From: AP-15 sp963735445
Lineage (GTDB): Bacteria > Pseudomonadota > Alphaproteobacteria > ATCC43930 > CGMCC-115725
DNA: 64,000 bases
Direction of reading: 5' to 3'
Assembly: GCA_963735445.1 (NCBI GenBank)
Contig: CAVTLC010000045.1
Coordinates: forward strand, 1 to 64,000
Part shown: piece after piece, positions 25,423 to 34,769 of the stretch
Numbering within the stretch: position 1 is the stretch's first letter
How the letters are laid out: each line of letters starts with the position of its first letter
Program-made: the position numbers and the translations under genes
Notes under the pieces: generated by a model
Databases searched by the model: none
What the model was told of the DNA's origin: nothing
Seen by the model: the letters and a program-made list of their open reading frames with translations, nothing else

Positions 25423-26532
25423 GTGGAGAAGCCGCTCGAAAATGGGGGTGCGTATCGGAACGGCGCTGCCGTCTCGGTTGCGGGCAGAATCGCGAGCCGA
25501 CCGATAGCGCGTCAGCTGGCGGGTGCCCCTGCAATTCCGGGGGTTCGCCCGCAGCGCCAGTTCAGCCAGCACTATGGCAGGCCGGTGGCGGCGCTTGATC
25601 TTGGGACCAACAACTGCCGCTTACTGGTGGCGCGCCCCGCAAGCACAGGCTTTCGCGTCGTCGATGCCTTTTCCCGCATCGTACGGCTTGGCGAGGGGTT
25701 GGAGGCTACCGGCGCGTTGTCGGAGGAGGCGGTCGCGCGCACCCTCGATGCGTTGAAAGTGTGCGCCGACAAAATCGCTTACCGAAATATCATCATTGGC
25801 CGCTATGTCGCTACCGAAGCCTGCCGACGCGCGGTCAATTGCGAGATGTTTCTTGCACAGGTGCGCCGGGAGACCGGGCTCGACATCGAGATCATCTCGA
25901 CCTCCGAGGAGGCGCGGCTCGTTGTTGCCGGGTGCGCGCCGCTATTAAATCCGCGTATCCCATACGCCCTCGTTTTCGATATCGGCGGTGGGTCGACCGA
26001 AATCGTCTTGGTGCGGCTGGAAGGCGGCCGCGAAGTTCGACGCCGTCAGCAAATCGTTGGTTCGATGTCTTTGCCGCTCGGTGTGGTGACCTTGACCGAC
26101 CGCTTCGGCGGCGAGGTCTCACCCGTGATTTACCGGAGAATGGTGGACGAAGCGGCTGAAGCGCTCGCGAGATTCGAGAGGGATTATCGCATCCGCCGCC
26201 ATATTCGGACGGGCCGGACACAAATGCTCGGCAGCTCGGGGACGGTAACGACCTTGGCCGGCATCCATCTTGCGTTGCCGCGCTATATTCGTGCGGCGGT
26301 TGATGGCAGCAGCCTCACCTTTGACCAGATCGCAGCGGTATCGGCGCATCTCGCCGGCCTCGACCTCGCCGGCCGCGCGGCGAGCCCGTGCGTCGGTCGC
26401 GAGCGCGCCGATCTCGTGCTTAGCGGCTGCGCAATCCTCGACGCGATCTGCGAAACCTGGCCGGTCGGCCGCCTGCGGGTCGCCGACCGCGGCGTGCGCG
26501 AGGGCATCCTGTTCGATCTGATCCAGGGATAG
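25423..26532 (+). CDS. ppx: exopolyphosphatase/guanosine pentaphosphate phosphohydrolase (Ppx/GppA)
   Basis: Actin-like ATPase-fold enzyme, about 370 residues, that cuts phosphate from polyphosphate or pppGpp. ALDLGTNNCRLLVA is the first phosphate-binding loop, EEARLVVAG and VFDIGGGSTEIVLV the second, and LGSSGTVTTLAG the third; the C-terminal HD-like extension of long Ppx forms is absent, as in most alphaproteobacterial members. No ATG is available: GTG 25423 is taken, TTG 25414 is equally possible. It is followed by rlmE with one base between stop and TTG start, so the two are co-translated. Confidence 0.9.
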   Translation: MEKPLENGGAYRNGAAVSVAGRIASRPIARQLAGAPAIPGVRPQRQFSQHYGRPVAALDLGTNNCRLLVARPASTGFRVVDAFSRIVRLGEGLEATGALSEEAVARTLDALKVCADKIAYRNIIIGRYVATEACRRAVNCEMFLAQVRRETGLDIEIISTSEEARLVVAGCAPLLNPRIPYALVFDIGGGSTEIVLVRLEGGREVRRRQQIVGSMSLPLGVVTLTDRFGGEVSPVIYRRMVDEAAEALARFERDYRIRRHIRTGRTQMLGSSGTVTTLAGIHLALPRYIRAAVDGSSLTFDQIAAVSAHLAGLDLAGRAASPCVGRERADLVLSGCAILDAICETWPVGRLRVADRGVREGILFDLIQG

Positions 26533-26533
26533 T

Positions 26534-27217
26534 TTGACAAAGGTCCGGGGCGGCGCCGGCGACCGGCCGCTGGCGGTGCGGGTACGCAGCGCCCGGCGGC
26601 GTAAGCCATCATCGGCGGAGTGGCTGAAGCGACAGCTCAATGATCCCTATGTCGTCGCCGCTCGACGCGACGGTTATCGGTCCCGTGCCGCCTTTAAGCT
26701 GATCCAGCTCGACGACCGTTTTCATGTGCTGAGATCCGGCAGCCACGTCGTCGATCTCGGCTGCGCTCCTGGCGGCTGGACGCAAGTCGCTGTCACACGC
26801 GTCGGATCGGCTGGCCGCGTGGTGGGGGTGGATCTCGCGGAGACCGCGCCGGTCGCGGGCGCGTCGATTCTGCGGACCGATTTGACCGAACCAAGCGCCG
26901 CAGATGTGGTCAAGCACGCGCTCGGCGGCGGCGCGGATGTCGTGTTGAGTGACATGGCGCCGTCGACTACCGGGCATGCGGCTACCGATCATCTGCGGAT
27001 CGTGGCGCTGGCCGAGGCGGCGTTTGCAATTGCGAAAGAGATGCTCAAACCCGGCGGAACATTTGTCGCCAAGGTCTTTCAGGGAGGGGCCGAAGGCGAA
27101 TTGCTCGCTCACCTAAAGCGCTCCTTTACTGAAGTACGCCACGCCAAGCCGCCCGCCAGCCGCGCCGAATCGTCGGAGACCTATGTCATCGCAAAAGGGT
27201 TTCGCGGAGGCGGATAA
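26534..27217 (+). CDS. rlmE: 23S rRNA (uridine2552-2'-O)-methyltransferase RlmE
   Basis: 227 residues from TTG 26534. SAM-dependent FtsJ/RrmJ fold: RDGYRSRAAFKLIQLD with catalytic Lys55, VVDLGCAPGGWTQVA (SAM loop), DVVLSDMAP with catalytic Asp, GGTFVAKVFQGG with the second Lys, and SSETYVIAKGF with the Glu, giving the full K-D-K-E tetrad. It methylates U2552 in the A loop at a late step of 50S assembly. Directly follows ppx. Intact. Confidence 0.95.
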   Translation: MTKVRGGAGDRPLAVRVRSARRRKPSSAEWLKRQLNDPYVVAARRDGYRSRAAFKLIQLDDRFHVLRSGSHVVDLGCAPGGWTQVAVTRVGSAGRVVGVDLAETAPVAGASILRTDLTEPSAADVVKHALGGGADVVLSDMAPSTTGHAATDHLRIVALAEAAFAIAKEMLKPGGTFVAKVFQGGAEGELLAHLKRSFTEVRHAKPPASRAESSETYVIAKGFRGGG

Positions 27218-27304
27218 TTGATGCGGCGCACCTATATCTGTGCCCAACGGTTTGATTGGTGACTGCTTTGCATGTAAAGCGCGGTTACCGATGAGGAGGC
27301 ACGG

Positions 27305-28768
27305 GTGGAGATCCGGCAGGCGCTGACCTTTGACGATGTGATGCTGGTACCAGCCGCCTCGGCGGTGCTGCCCGGCGAGACCGATACTCGTACCCGGCTG
27401 ACCCGCGAGGTCGAGCTTGGGATCCCTTTAATGTCAGCGGCGATGGATACCGTCACCGAAAGCGCCCTGGCCATTGCGATGGCGCAGACCGGCGGGATCG
27501 GCGTTATTCACCGCAACATGTTGGTCGAGCAGCAGGCGGCCGAGGTTCGCAAAGTCAAGAAGTTCGAGGCCGGGATGGTCGTCAACCCGGTTACGATCCA
27601 CCCGGAGGAGACGCTCGCCGACGCATTGCGATTGATGGCCGACCATCGAATTTCGGGCATTCCGGTCGTCGAGCGCGGCTCCGGGCGCTTGGTTGGAATA
27701 TTGACCAATCGCGATGTTCGCTTTGCCGACGATCCGCGCCAGCCTGTAGCCGAACTGATGACCAAAGACAGGCTGGTCACGGTGCGCGAAAACGTGGCCA
27801 CCGACGAAGCCAAGCGCTTGCTGCATCATCATCGCATCGAAAAGCTGCTGGTTGTCGACGAAGCCTATCGTTGCATCGGGTTGATCACCGTTAAGGATAT
27901 CGAAAAGGCACAACGCTATCCGCACGCCTGCAAAGACGAACACGGACGCCTGCGCGTCGCCGCCGCTACCGGAACCGGCGCGGATGGCATCGAGCGGGCC
28001 GAGGCGTTGTTTGCGGCCGGGCTTGACGTGCTTGTCGTTGATACCGCGCATGGACATTCGGATCGGGTGATCGCGGCTGTTCGCGAAATCCGCCGCCTGT
28101 CGAATTACACGCAAGTCATTGGCGGCAATGTTGCGACAGCGGAGGGAGCGCGGGCCCTGATCGAGGCGGGAGTCGACGCAGTCAAGGTTGGCATCGGGCC
28201 GGGCTCGATCTGCACGACGCGCATGGTCGCGGGCGTCGGGGTGCCGCAATTCACCGCGATCGTTGACACAGTCGCCGAGTGTCGCAAGTTCGACGTGCCG
28301 GTGATCGGCGATGGTGGCATCAAATTTTCCGGCGATCTTGCCAAAGCGATCGCGGCCGGGGCCGATTGCGCGATGTTGGGGTCACTCTTTGCCGGAACCG
28401 ACGAGAGCCCGGGCGAGGTCTTTCTCTATCAGGGCCGGAGCTACAAATATTATCGCGGGATGGGCTCGATCGGCGCGATGGCGCGCGGCTCAGCCGACCG
28501 CTATTTCCAGCAGGAGGTCACGAGCACCTTAAAGCTTGTGCCCGAGGGGGTCGAAGGCCGGGTTCCTCATAAGGGCCCGGTTGGCAATATCGTCCATCAA
28601 CTGATCGGCGGATTGCGCGCGGCGATGGGGTATACCGGCAACCGCTCGATAGCCGAGATGCAAAAGAATTGCGCGTTTGTGCGGATTACCAATGCCGGGC
28701 TACGCGAAAGCCATGTTCACGACATCGCGATGACCCGCGAGGCGCCGAACTACTCGGCGGATCGGTAG
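27305..28768 (+). CDS. guaB: inosine-5'-monophosphate dehydrogenase
   Basis: 487 residues from GTG 27305 (VEIRQALTFDDVMLVP). Oxidises IMP to XMP, the first committed step of GMP synthesis. Landmarks: TBP-type TIM barrel, a pair of CBS domains in the insert (NPVTIHPEETLADALRLMAD to the KDIEKAQRYPHA end), catalytic loop GIGPGSICTTR with the active Cys, GDGGIKFSGDLAKAIAAGA, and the flap GSLFAGTDESPGE and YRGMGSIGAM. Full length and undamaged. The rRNA methyltransferase follows after 38 bases. Confidence 0.97.
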   Translation: MEIRQALTFDDVMLVPAASAVLPGETDTRTRLTREVELGIPLMSAAMDTVTESALAIAMAQTGGIGVIHRNMLVEQQAAEVRKVKKFEAGMVVNPVTIHPEETLADALRLMADHRISGIPVVERGSGRLVGILTNRDVRFADDPRQPVAELMTKDRLVTVRENVATDEAKRLLHHHRIEKLLVVDEAYRCIGLITVKDIEKAQRYPHACKDEHGRLRVAAATGTGADGIERAEALFAAGLDVLVVDTAHGHSDRVIAAVREIRRLSNYTQVIGGNVATAEGARALIEAGVDAVKVGIGPGSICTTRMVAGVGVPQFTAIVDTVAECRKFDVPVIGDGGIKFSGDLAKAIAAGADCAMLGSLFAGTDESPGEVFLYQGRSYKYYRGMGSIGAMARGSADRYFQQEVTSTLKLVPEGVEGRVPHKGPVGNIVHQLIGGLRAAMGYTGNRSIAEMQKNCAFVRITNAGLRESHVHDIAMTREAPNYSADR

Positions 28769-28806
28769 CCTCAACTCGTCTTAACAAGTCGAACACCAGG
28801 CAGATT

Positions 28807-30153
28807 TTGACCCCAGGCGCGCAGGTTGCAGCCGCGATCGATATCCTGACCGAGATCGAAACCGGCGGACGCCCCGCCGACGATGCCGCGGCCGACTACT
28901 TCCGTCGCCGCCGCTATATCGGCGCCAAGGACCGAGCGCAAATCGCCGGCCATGTCTACGCGGTGCTGCGCCATCGGGCAGTGATCGATTGGTGGATCGC
29001 ACGGATCAGCAAGGGCGTTGTGAGGCCCGCTGCGCGTAGCCGGACGCTTGCAGCGCTTCTATTGCTGGCTGGCTGGCGCGCAGAAGCCGTTGGTGCCGCC
29101 TGTGACGGCGATCGCTTCCGCCCCGCCAGGCTCAACATGCCGGAAACGCGGTTACTCGACGGGCTTGCGGGCCGCACCCTGAGCCATCCGGAAATGCCGC
29201 GCGCTGTCGCAAACGATATTCCGGAATGGCTCGAGCCTCATCTCGCGCGCGCCTTTGGCAAAGAACTGGAGCACGAAATGGCGGCGCTTAATACCGCGGC
29301 GCCGATTGACCTTCGCGTCAACTTGCTAAAGGCAGATCGTGAAACCGCGCGCCGGGCGCTTTTGGCGGAAGGGATTGCCGCCGAACCGACGCCGCTGTCA
29401 CCGATCGGACTGCGTCTCCGGAAGCGAGCGCCATTGTCGGGCCTCGCCGCATTCAAGGCCGGACTGTTCGACGTGCAGGACGAGGGCTCGCAGATCGCGG
29501 CGTTTATCGCCGGCGCGCGGCCGGGAATGCGAGTAGTCGATTTTTGCGCCGGCGCGGGCGGCAAGACGCTGGCGTTGGCGGCAGGAATGGCCAATCGGGG
29601 CAAGCTTATTGCCTGCGACGTGTCGTCCTATCGGCTCGAACGCGCCGCCCTCCGACTGCGTCGGGCGGGCGTCGACAATGTCGAACGCCGCACCCTGTCG
29701 AGTGAACATGACAAATGGGTCAAACACCATACGCGCCGGTTTGACCGGGTGTTCGTCGATGCACCTTGCCTCGGCACCGGAACCTGGCGGCGCAACCCTG
29801 ATGCAAAATGGCGCGCGCAGCCCAACGATCTCGAGGAACTGATCGAACGCCAACAACAGATCTTAAGGAGCGCGTCGCGGCTGGTTCGGCCTGGCGGCAG
29901 GCTGATTTACGCCACCTGTTCGTTGTTACACGAAGAGGACGAAGCGCAGGCCGACGCTTTTCTTGCCCAAACGGAAGATTTCGCCCTGGTCCCGGCATCG
30001 CGAGCGTGGGAGGAAACAATGGGCGGCGCCTCGCCTGCCGGCGATCGCTACGTGTTCCTGACCCCCGCGCGTCACGGGACCGATGGGTTTTTTGTCGCCG
30101 TATTCGAACGTCGACCGGACGACGCGAGCAAACTACACGCAAATCTGGCGTGA
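28807..30153 (+). CDS. rsmB: RsmB/NOP-family rRNA (cytosine-C5) methyltransferase
   Basis: About 448 residues from TTG 28807; the frame is open further left but would overlap guaB. The N-terminal NusB-like helical domain (DDAAADYFRRRRYIGAKDRA) is followed by the Fmu domain: FDVQDEGSQIAAFIAGARPG, VVDFCAGAGGKTLALAAGM (SAM loop), DAPCLGTGTWRRNPDAKW with the releasing Cys, and LIYATCSLLHEEDEAQ with the catalytic Cys. The NusB-like fusion favours RsmB (m5C967 of 16S rRNA) over other NOP/Sun proteins, but the exact target base is inferred. Confidence 0.88.
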   Translation: MTPGAQVAAAIDILTEIETGGRPADDAAADYFRRRRYIGAKDRAQIAGHVYAVLRHRAVIDWWIARISKGVVRPAARSRTLAALLLLAGWRAEAVGAACDGDRFRPARLNMPETRLLDGLAGRTLSHPEMPRAVANDIPEWLEPHLARAFGKELEHEMAALNTAAPIDLRVNLLKADRETARRALLAEGIAAEPTPLSPIGLRLRKRAPLSGLAAFKAGLFDVQDEGSQIAAFIAGARPGMRVVDFCAGAGGKTLALAAGMANRGKLIACDVSSYRLERAALRLRRAGVDNVERRTLSSEHDKWVKHHTRRFDRVFVDAPCLGTGTWRRNPDAKWRAQPNDLEELIERQQQILRSASRLVRPGGRLIYATCSLLHEEDEAQADAFLAQTEDFALVPASRAWEETMGGASPAGDRYVFLTPARHGTDGFFVAVFERRPDDASKLHANLA

Positions 30154-30315
30154 TCTGTAAAATCGTCCATAATCACGACAGACTGGAACTTTATATACCC
30201 GAGTTGCCGTGTTCATATGCATCAGGCTCATGACTGGTCTAGAACTTGCCGGCGTCGAGAGTTAAGCTAGGCAGTGCTGTTGCCCTGAGTGCTTTCACAG
30301 CACGGCAACATCTTA

Positions 30316-30987
30316 ATGGCGGCGGTTCTCCACCGCCCGAGGGTGCTCGTGACGAACAGTGCGTTGACGCGGGGTCGCTGTATCTATGTCGTCGACGACG
30401 ATGAGGCGGTACGACATTCATTATCGTTACTGCTCGCTTCTGAGGGTTACGCCGTCGCGAGTTTTGCTTTGGCAGGCGAGTTTCTAACGGGCGCTCCGGC
30501 ATTGCCGACTGGCTGCGTTATTGCCGATATTCGAATGCCCGGGATGGACGGGCTCGAACTTCGCGAGCGGTTAGCCGCCGCCGGGCTTGACTTCCCGATG
30601 ATCGTCATCACTGGCCATGGTGATGTCCCGCTCGCGGTAAAGGCAATGAAGGCGGGGGTGGTCGATTTTATCGAGAAACCGTTCTCGACCGCGGCAATAC
30701 TCGAAAGCGTTAAGATCGCTTTTGCAAGGCTTTATCCAACAATTCTTCAAGATTGGCCGTTATCCGAAGCCGCCCGAAAACTGGCTCTGTTGTCGCCGCG
30801 CGAGCGCGAGGTTCTCAACGGGCTGCTTGCCGGGTTGCCAAACAAGTCGATCGCATACGATCTGGCGATTAGTCCGCGTACCGTCGAGATTCACCGCGCA
30901 CGTGTGATGGACAAGATGGGTGCGCGCAGCTTGTCAGAATTGGTCCGGCTGGCCTTGGCGGCCGGTGCGCGCCCAACCCCACGTTAA
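30316..30987 (+). CDS. FixJ-family two-component response regulator
   Basis: About 223 residues. The receiver has the acidic triad DDD (residues 27-29), phospho-acceptor Asp71 in VIADIRMPGMDGLEL, Thr in VITGHGD and Lys in DFIEKPF. The C-terminal LuxR-type helix-turn-helix is LSPREREVLNGLLAGLPNKS and AISPRTVEIHRARVMDKMGA. This arrangement is that of FixJ/TodT/NodW regulators. No histidine kinase is adjacent, so it is an orphan here. The start may be GTG further in (VTNSALTRGR); ATG 30316 is chosen as the first ATG. Target genes unknown; FixJ itself drives FixK/nitrogen and oxygen response genes in related bacteria. Confidence 0.85.
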   Translation: MAAVLHRPRVLVTNSALTRGRCIYVVDDDEAVRHSLSLLLASEGYAVASFALAGEFLTGAPALPTGCVIADIRMPGMDGLELRERLAAAGLDFPMIVITGHGDVPLAVKAMKAGVVDFIEKPFSTAAILESVKIAFARLYPTILQDWPLSEAARKLALLSPREREVLNGLLAGLPNKSIAYDLAISPRTVEIHRARVMDKMGARSLSELVRLALAAGARPTPR

Positions 30988-31194
30988 CGGGTGCGCGGCG
31001 GCAGATAAGACTCGGTTCGTCGATTGATGCGGATTGGCGGCTCAGGGTGCGCTCTCGAAATTGCTCGCGCATCGCGACGCTGTGCAAAAATGCTCGCAGC
31101 AACTTTTGGGGAAAACAGGTTAAGGTTAAGTGCACCCCACTTAGTCAGGAGAAAGTGCTATCTGAACGTCTTTCCTTGGATAAGCATTGTTTAA

Positions 31195-33381
31195 ATGCGC
31201 TCGATTGCCATCCACTCGCGATTCCTTAGCAATCTATTGGTTGTATTGCTCCAAGCCGGCTCGACAGGGGCAATGGCCGAGCTTGTAACGCCAACCATTG
31301 AGTTTGGCGACGCTGGAGAGAAAGCGCGCGTTTCGGGTACAAACGCATCGGTTTCCACAACTAAATTCCGCCTCGCCGATAGCTGGTTTGGCGATGCGCT
31401 GCGGGTCGACTTCGCAGCAGCGGAGCGGCCGGAAATTGTTATTCAGCCTGAACGCCAAACCGATTGGTCAAGGATGGGTGAACTGGCGATCCCGGTGCGC
31501 AACCCGGGAGTGGAAGCCGTAAACCTTATTGTTCGGGTAGATGCGGTGGGGGCCAATGGCCGCGATAAATCACGCTCTGGCGTAGTGCGGATTCAGCCCC
31601 GCGAGGAGTCTGCGCTTGTACTGCCACTGCGAGATAATGACGCTGAGGCAATGGGCATGCGCATGGGGCCGCCTCCCGCCCCGCCGCGCCTTAATGGAAC
31701 GGTACGGGTAGTCGGCGGCGCGAAGGGCGAAATAAACCTGCACCACGTGACTAGGATGCATCTTGCTCTGCCTTACCTATCCACTGACCATACGCTGATC
31801 TTTGGAACACCGCTTGTTATTGGCGGCTTGAAAGCGGACCGAAGTTCATACGCGCGTATAGCAGATCAATTTGGTCAATATACGCGTGCGACTTGGCCGG
31901 AGAAGATACATTCTATCGACGAAATGCATGAAGAGCGGAGACACGAAGAGCGCCTTCTGAAGAAATGGAATTCGGCGCTGCCGCCAGTTGATCGCTACGG
32001 GGGGCTTCTGCAAGGAGCGACCTTCAAAGCGACCGGTTTTTTTCGGACCGCGCGTACGGACAGCCGTTGGCGGCTGGTTACTCCGGATGGCCACGTGTTT
32101 TTCTCGCTCGGTATCGACGTAGTTAGCCCTGACGTAGGGAAAACCTACATCGAAGACAGAGAATTCATGTTCGCTGCATTACCAACAAAAAATGGTCCGC
32201 TTGCCGCACATTTTGGTAAAGCAAGATCCTCAGACCAAGGTGACAGTGCCCATCAACGTGCTACGTTCGACTTCTACGCAGCCAATCTGGAGCGCAAATT
32301 CGGCCGCGACTATATCAGCGCTTGGCGATCGACTGCGATCGCCCGCCTGCGCGCTTGGGGTTTCAACACAATCGGCAATTGGAGCGAGCCGCATCTGATC
32401 ACAACAGCTGCGATGCCCTACGTCGTACCAATCGAAATATGGGGTGACTACGCGCAGATCCCGGGCAACTCGGGACCTCGCAGCAATATGCCCGACGTAT
32501 TCGATCCGAAATTCGCCGCCGCCGCCGATGTGAGAATCTCGCGATTGGCATCGAGGTATAAGGCCGACCCGTTTCTTATCGGCTATTTTGTCGATAATGA
32601 GCGGACCTGGGGTGTCGGCGGCAGCAATGACCCTCATTGGCGCTATGCACTTGCCGTCCACACGCTGTTGCTCCCGGCGGAGAGCCCAGCAAAGCAGGCG
32701 TTCGTTCAATCGCTCATTGCCAAGTATCATTCTGCGGGTACGTTCGCCTCGGCTTGGGGCGTTGCCGTGTCCTCATGGGACGCGTTACGTCAGGATCGGC
32801 TAAATTTGTCCAATTCCACTCTAACAAGGCCGGAAATAGCCGCCGATCTTTCAGAGTTCACTGCTCGGTACGCCGAAGCTTATTTCCGGATCGTCGCTAC
32901 AGCGATACGCCACCACGATCCAAATCATCTCTATCTCGGCAGCCGTTTCTCCCAGGAGCGAACCCCGGAAGCCATCGAGGCATGCGCGCGCTATTGCGAT
33001 GTCGTTAGCTTCAATATCTACGATCGCGAAATCTCCGGCGACGAATGGGTACGCTTTCATCAGCTAGGCAAGCCCGCCATTATCGGCGAATTTCAGTTCG
33101 GCACTGCTGATCGGGGGCTCTTCTGGCCAGGGCTATACAATGTCGGCTCGGAAGACCAACGCGGTCCCGCCTATTCTCACTATTTGCGGTCTGCCCTCGC
33201 CAATCCCGACATCGTCGGATGCCATTGGTTCCAGTATGTGGATGAGCCATTAACCGGACGCGTCGTCGATGGCGAGAATGGACATGTTGGGTTCGTGTCG
33301 GTGGGAGACGTCCCATACGACGGCTTCGTTTCCGCCGTCCGGGACGTAAACCTTTCATTGCTCTGGAACGGTTGGCGATAG
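31195..33381 (+). CDS. secreted clan GH-A glycosidase, GH50 agarase-like
   Basis: 728 residues. Signal peptide to about residue 28 (LLVVLLQAGSTGAMA), a beta-sandwich carbohydrate-binding-like domain to about residue 200, then a TIM barrel introduced by WRLVTPDGHVFFSLGIDVVS. The likely acid/base is Glu469 in YFVDNERTWG and the nucleophile Glu632 in IIGEFQFG, 163 residues apart, as in clan GH-A. The barrel text (DGHxFxSxGxD, WGFNTIGNWS, GYFVDNE) is closest in my memory to beta-agarases of GH50, but agar is an unlikely substrate for a soil/freshwater organism; another beta-galactan is possible. No sugar-uptake gene is adjacent. Base composition is slightly more A/T-rich than the neighbours. Confidence 0.75.
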   Translation: MRSIAIHSRFLSNLLVVLLQAGSTGAMAELVTPTIEFGDAGEKARVSGTNASVSTTKFRLADSWFGDALRVDFAAAERPEIVIQPERQTDWSRMGELAIPVRNPGVEAVNLIVRVDAVGANGRDKSRSGVVRIQPREESALVLPLRDNDAEAMGMRMGPPPAPPRLNGTVRVVGGAKGEINLHHVTRMHLALPYLSTDHTLIFGTPLVIGGLKADRSSYARIADQFGQYTRATWPEKIHSIDEMHEERRHEERLLKKWNSALPPVDRYGGLLQGATFKATGFFRTARTDSRWRLVTPDGHVFFSLGIDVVSPDVGKTYIEDREFMFAALPTKNGPLAAHFGKARSSDQGDSAHQRATFDFYAANLERKFGRDYISAWRSTAIARLRAWGFNTIGNWSEPHLITTAAMPYVVPIEIWGDYAQIPGNSGPRSNMPDVFDPKFAAAADVRISRLASRYKADPFLIGYFVDNERTWGVGGSNDPHWRYALAVHTLLLPAESPAKQAFVQSLIAKYHSAGTFASAWGVAVSSWDALRQDRLNLSNSTLTRPEIAADLSEFTARYAEAYFRIVATAIRHHDPNHLYLGSRFSQERTPEAIEACARYCDVVSFNIYDREISGDEWVRFHQLGKPAIIGEFQFGTADRGLFWPGLYNVGSEDQRGPAYSHYLRSALANPDIVGCHWFQYVDEPLTGRVVDGENGHVGFVSVGDVPYDGFVSAVRDVNLSLLWNGWR

Positions 33382-33594
33382 CAATCTGAGGCAATGGCCC
33401 AATTGCGACGAGCTTTTGGGTGAAGGCGGTGTGCCGTTTGCCCCGGCAGAAACTCGGGTCGGTCTCAGCAGCCATCCGATCGCGTTTGGACATCGCTTCC
33501 TTCGGTCCCGAGCTGTACAGTGAGCGTCCGCGGACGCTACGGGGCACGGGTTTTGATGATGCGTTCCCGGCTCTCGTGAAATCCTTCGAGCGTC

Positions 33595-34254
33595 ATGTTG
33601 GCGAGATCGACTGCTCTTTTGCGATGGGTAAGTTCGGAGCTACTCCGTTGTCTTAGGATCGGGGCGGCGGCAGCGGTCTTGCTGGTGACGCGGCCGGTGC
33701 TCGCTGGGGACGGGGTCGAGGCTCTCCTCGACAGAACTCAGTGGGGCGAAACATCGGACGCGCTGGTCCGCCAATTCGGCGCGGAGGCCATGCGGCTGCG
33801 CCGACCGCTCGATTTCGGCGACAGCTATGTCGATGTCGTGCTCCAGGGTGACAAGCTTGGCGGGGTGCCGGTCGCGGTGTTTTTCCAAATGGACAAGGCG
33901 ATGCACGGCCTAAAACGCATTCAGCTCGAGCCAATCGGTCATCAGATCAATCCGCCGGCGTTTCGCGCGATCGCCTCGGCTTTGCACGACAAATACGGCC
34001 GACCCGAAAAGACCTGCGTTACCCCGCCCATACCCTCGGCGGGATATCAGGCGGCGGTTGAGGAGCGATGGCGGCGCAACGATGCGGTGATCAGCGCGAT
34101 TTTTCGCGATACTACATTGCAGGCGTTCGAAGGCTGCCTTTATGGCCCCGCAAGCGGCTGGTGCGGGCTTCACGGTCAAATTTTGGTCCGATTTTCATCG
34201 GCCGCGGATGCCGCAGGCGACTGCCTTGCGGCAACGCATTCCGGCCCGGGCTAG
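33595..34254 (+). CDS. secreted protein of unknown function
   Basis: 219 residues with signal peptide LRCLRIGAAAAVLLVTRPVLA then GDGVEALLDRTQWGETSDAL. The mature protein has three or four Cys (KTCVTPP, EGCLYG, GWCGLHG, GDCLA) that could form disulfides. The pattern WG.....L..QFG suggests a periplasmic protein tuned to sense or bind something, but no named domain is recognised. Converges with and overlaps by four bases the next gene on the other strand. Confidence 0.65.
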   Translation: MLARSTALLRWVSSELLRCLRIGAAAAVLLVTRPVLAGDGVEALLDRTQWGETSDALVRQFGAEAMRLRRPLDFGDSYVDVVLQGDKLGGVPVAVFFQMDKAMHGLKRIQLEPIGHQINPPAFRAIASALHDKYGRPEKTCVTPPIPSAGYQAAVEERWRRNDAVISAIFRDTTLQAFEGCLYGPASGWCGLHGQILVRFSSAADAAGDCLAATHSGPG

Positions 34255-34643
34255 GGCGCGCAGGAGAGATTGGTGCCGGTGAGGAACGCTGCCGAGCCAG
34301 TCGCACCCGGCGGTGGGCAGATGAGCCATGCCGGTGCGCTGTTCGACCCAGCGGCGCCCGAAGCCGCGGGACCAGAGCCGCCGCTTGAACCCGTAGTTCC
34401 GGCTGATGGCGAACCGGCCCTAGACCTGCCTGTGGCAAACGCGGCTGCGCTCGACCCCGCGACTGTCGCATTAGTTGTCGCACCCGCTCCTTGGTTCGCC
34501 GACGAGCTACCCGCCCCCGATTGGGACATTGCGGTCGATGCAGCGGTTTGTGCTGCCACGGGAAGCGCCCAGATCGCCAAAAGCACGGCCATCGAGCCAG
34601 TTACGGCTGGGAGATGCGCGCAGGAATATCGGATCATCGGCAT
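34251..34643 (-). CDS. secreted Gly/Ser/Ala-rich disordered protein
   Basis: 130 residues. A clean signal peptide (VTGSMAVLLAIWALPVAAQ) precedes a low-complexity chain of small residues (SSSANQGAGATTNATVAGSS) and a short end with two Cys (WLICPPPGATG, TNLSCAP). Nothing enzymatic. Likely an extracellular or periplasmic spacer or a processed peptide. An alternative is a chance frame, but the signal peptide and stop-to-stop convergence argue for a gene. Confidence 0.6.
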   Translation of the reverse strand: MPMIRYSCAHLPAVTGSMAVLLAIWALPVAAQTAASTAMSQSGAGSSSANQGAGATTNATVAGSSAAAFATGRSRAGSPSAGTTGSSGGSGPAASGAAGSNSAPAWLICPPPGATGSAAFLTGTNLSCAP

Positions 34644-34769
34644 ATCTTACCTAAATGCGAAGCGTCTCGGTAACAGTCGTCTGACGCTGTTTTTTTGGCG
34701 TCCACGCTTGACTTTTTCGAGGATCCGTTCGGGAACGGCTGTCCGGGCGAAGGGTTTTTGGGTTTGCGG

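Noticed and set aside
34686..34700. T-run near CTGTTTTTTTGG considered as a terminator
   Set aside because: No stable GC hairpin directly upstream on either strand.
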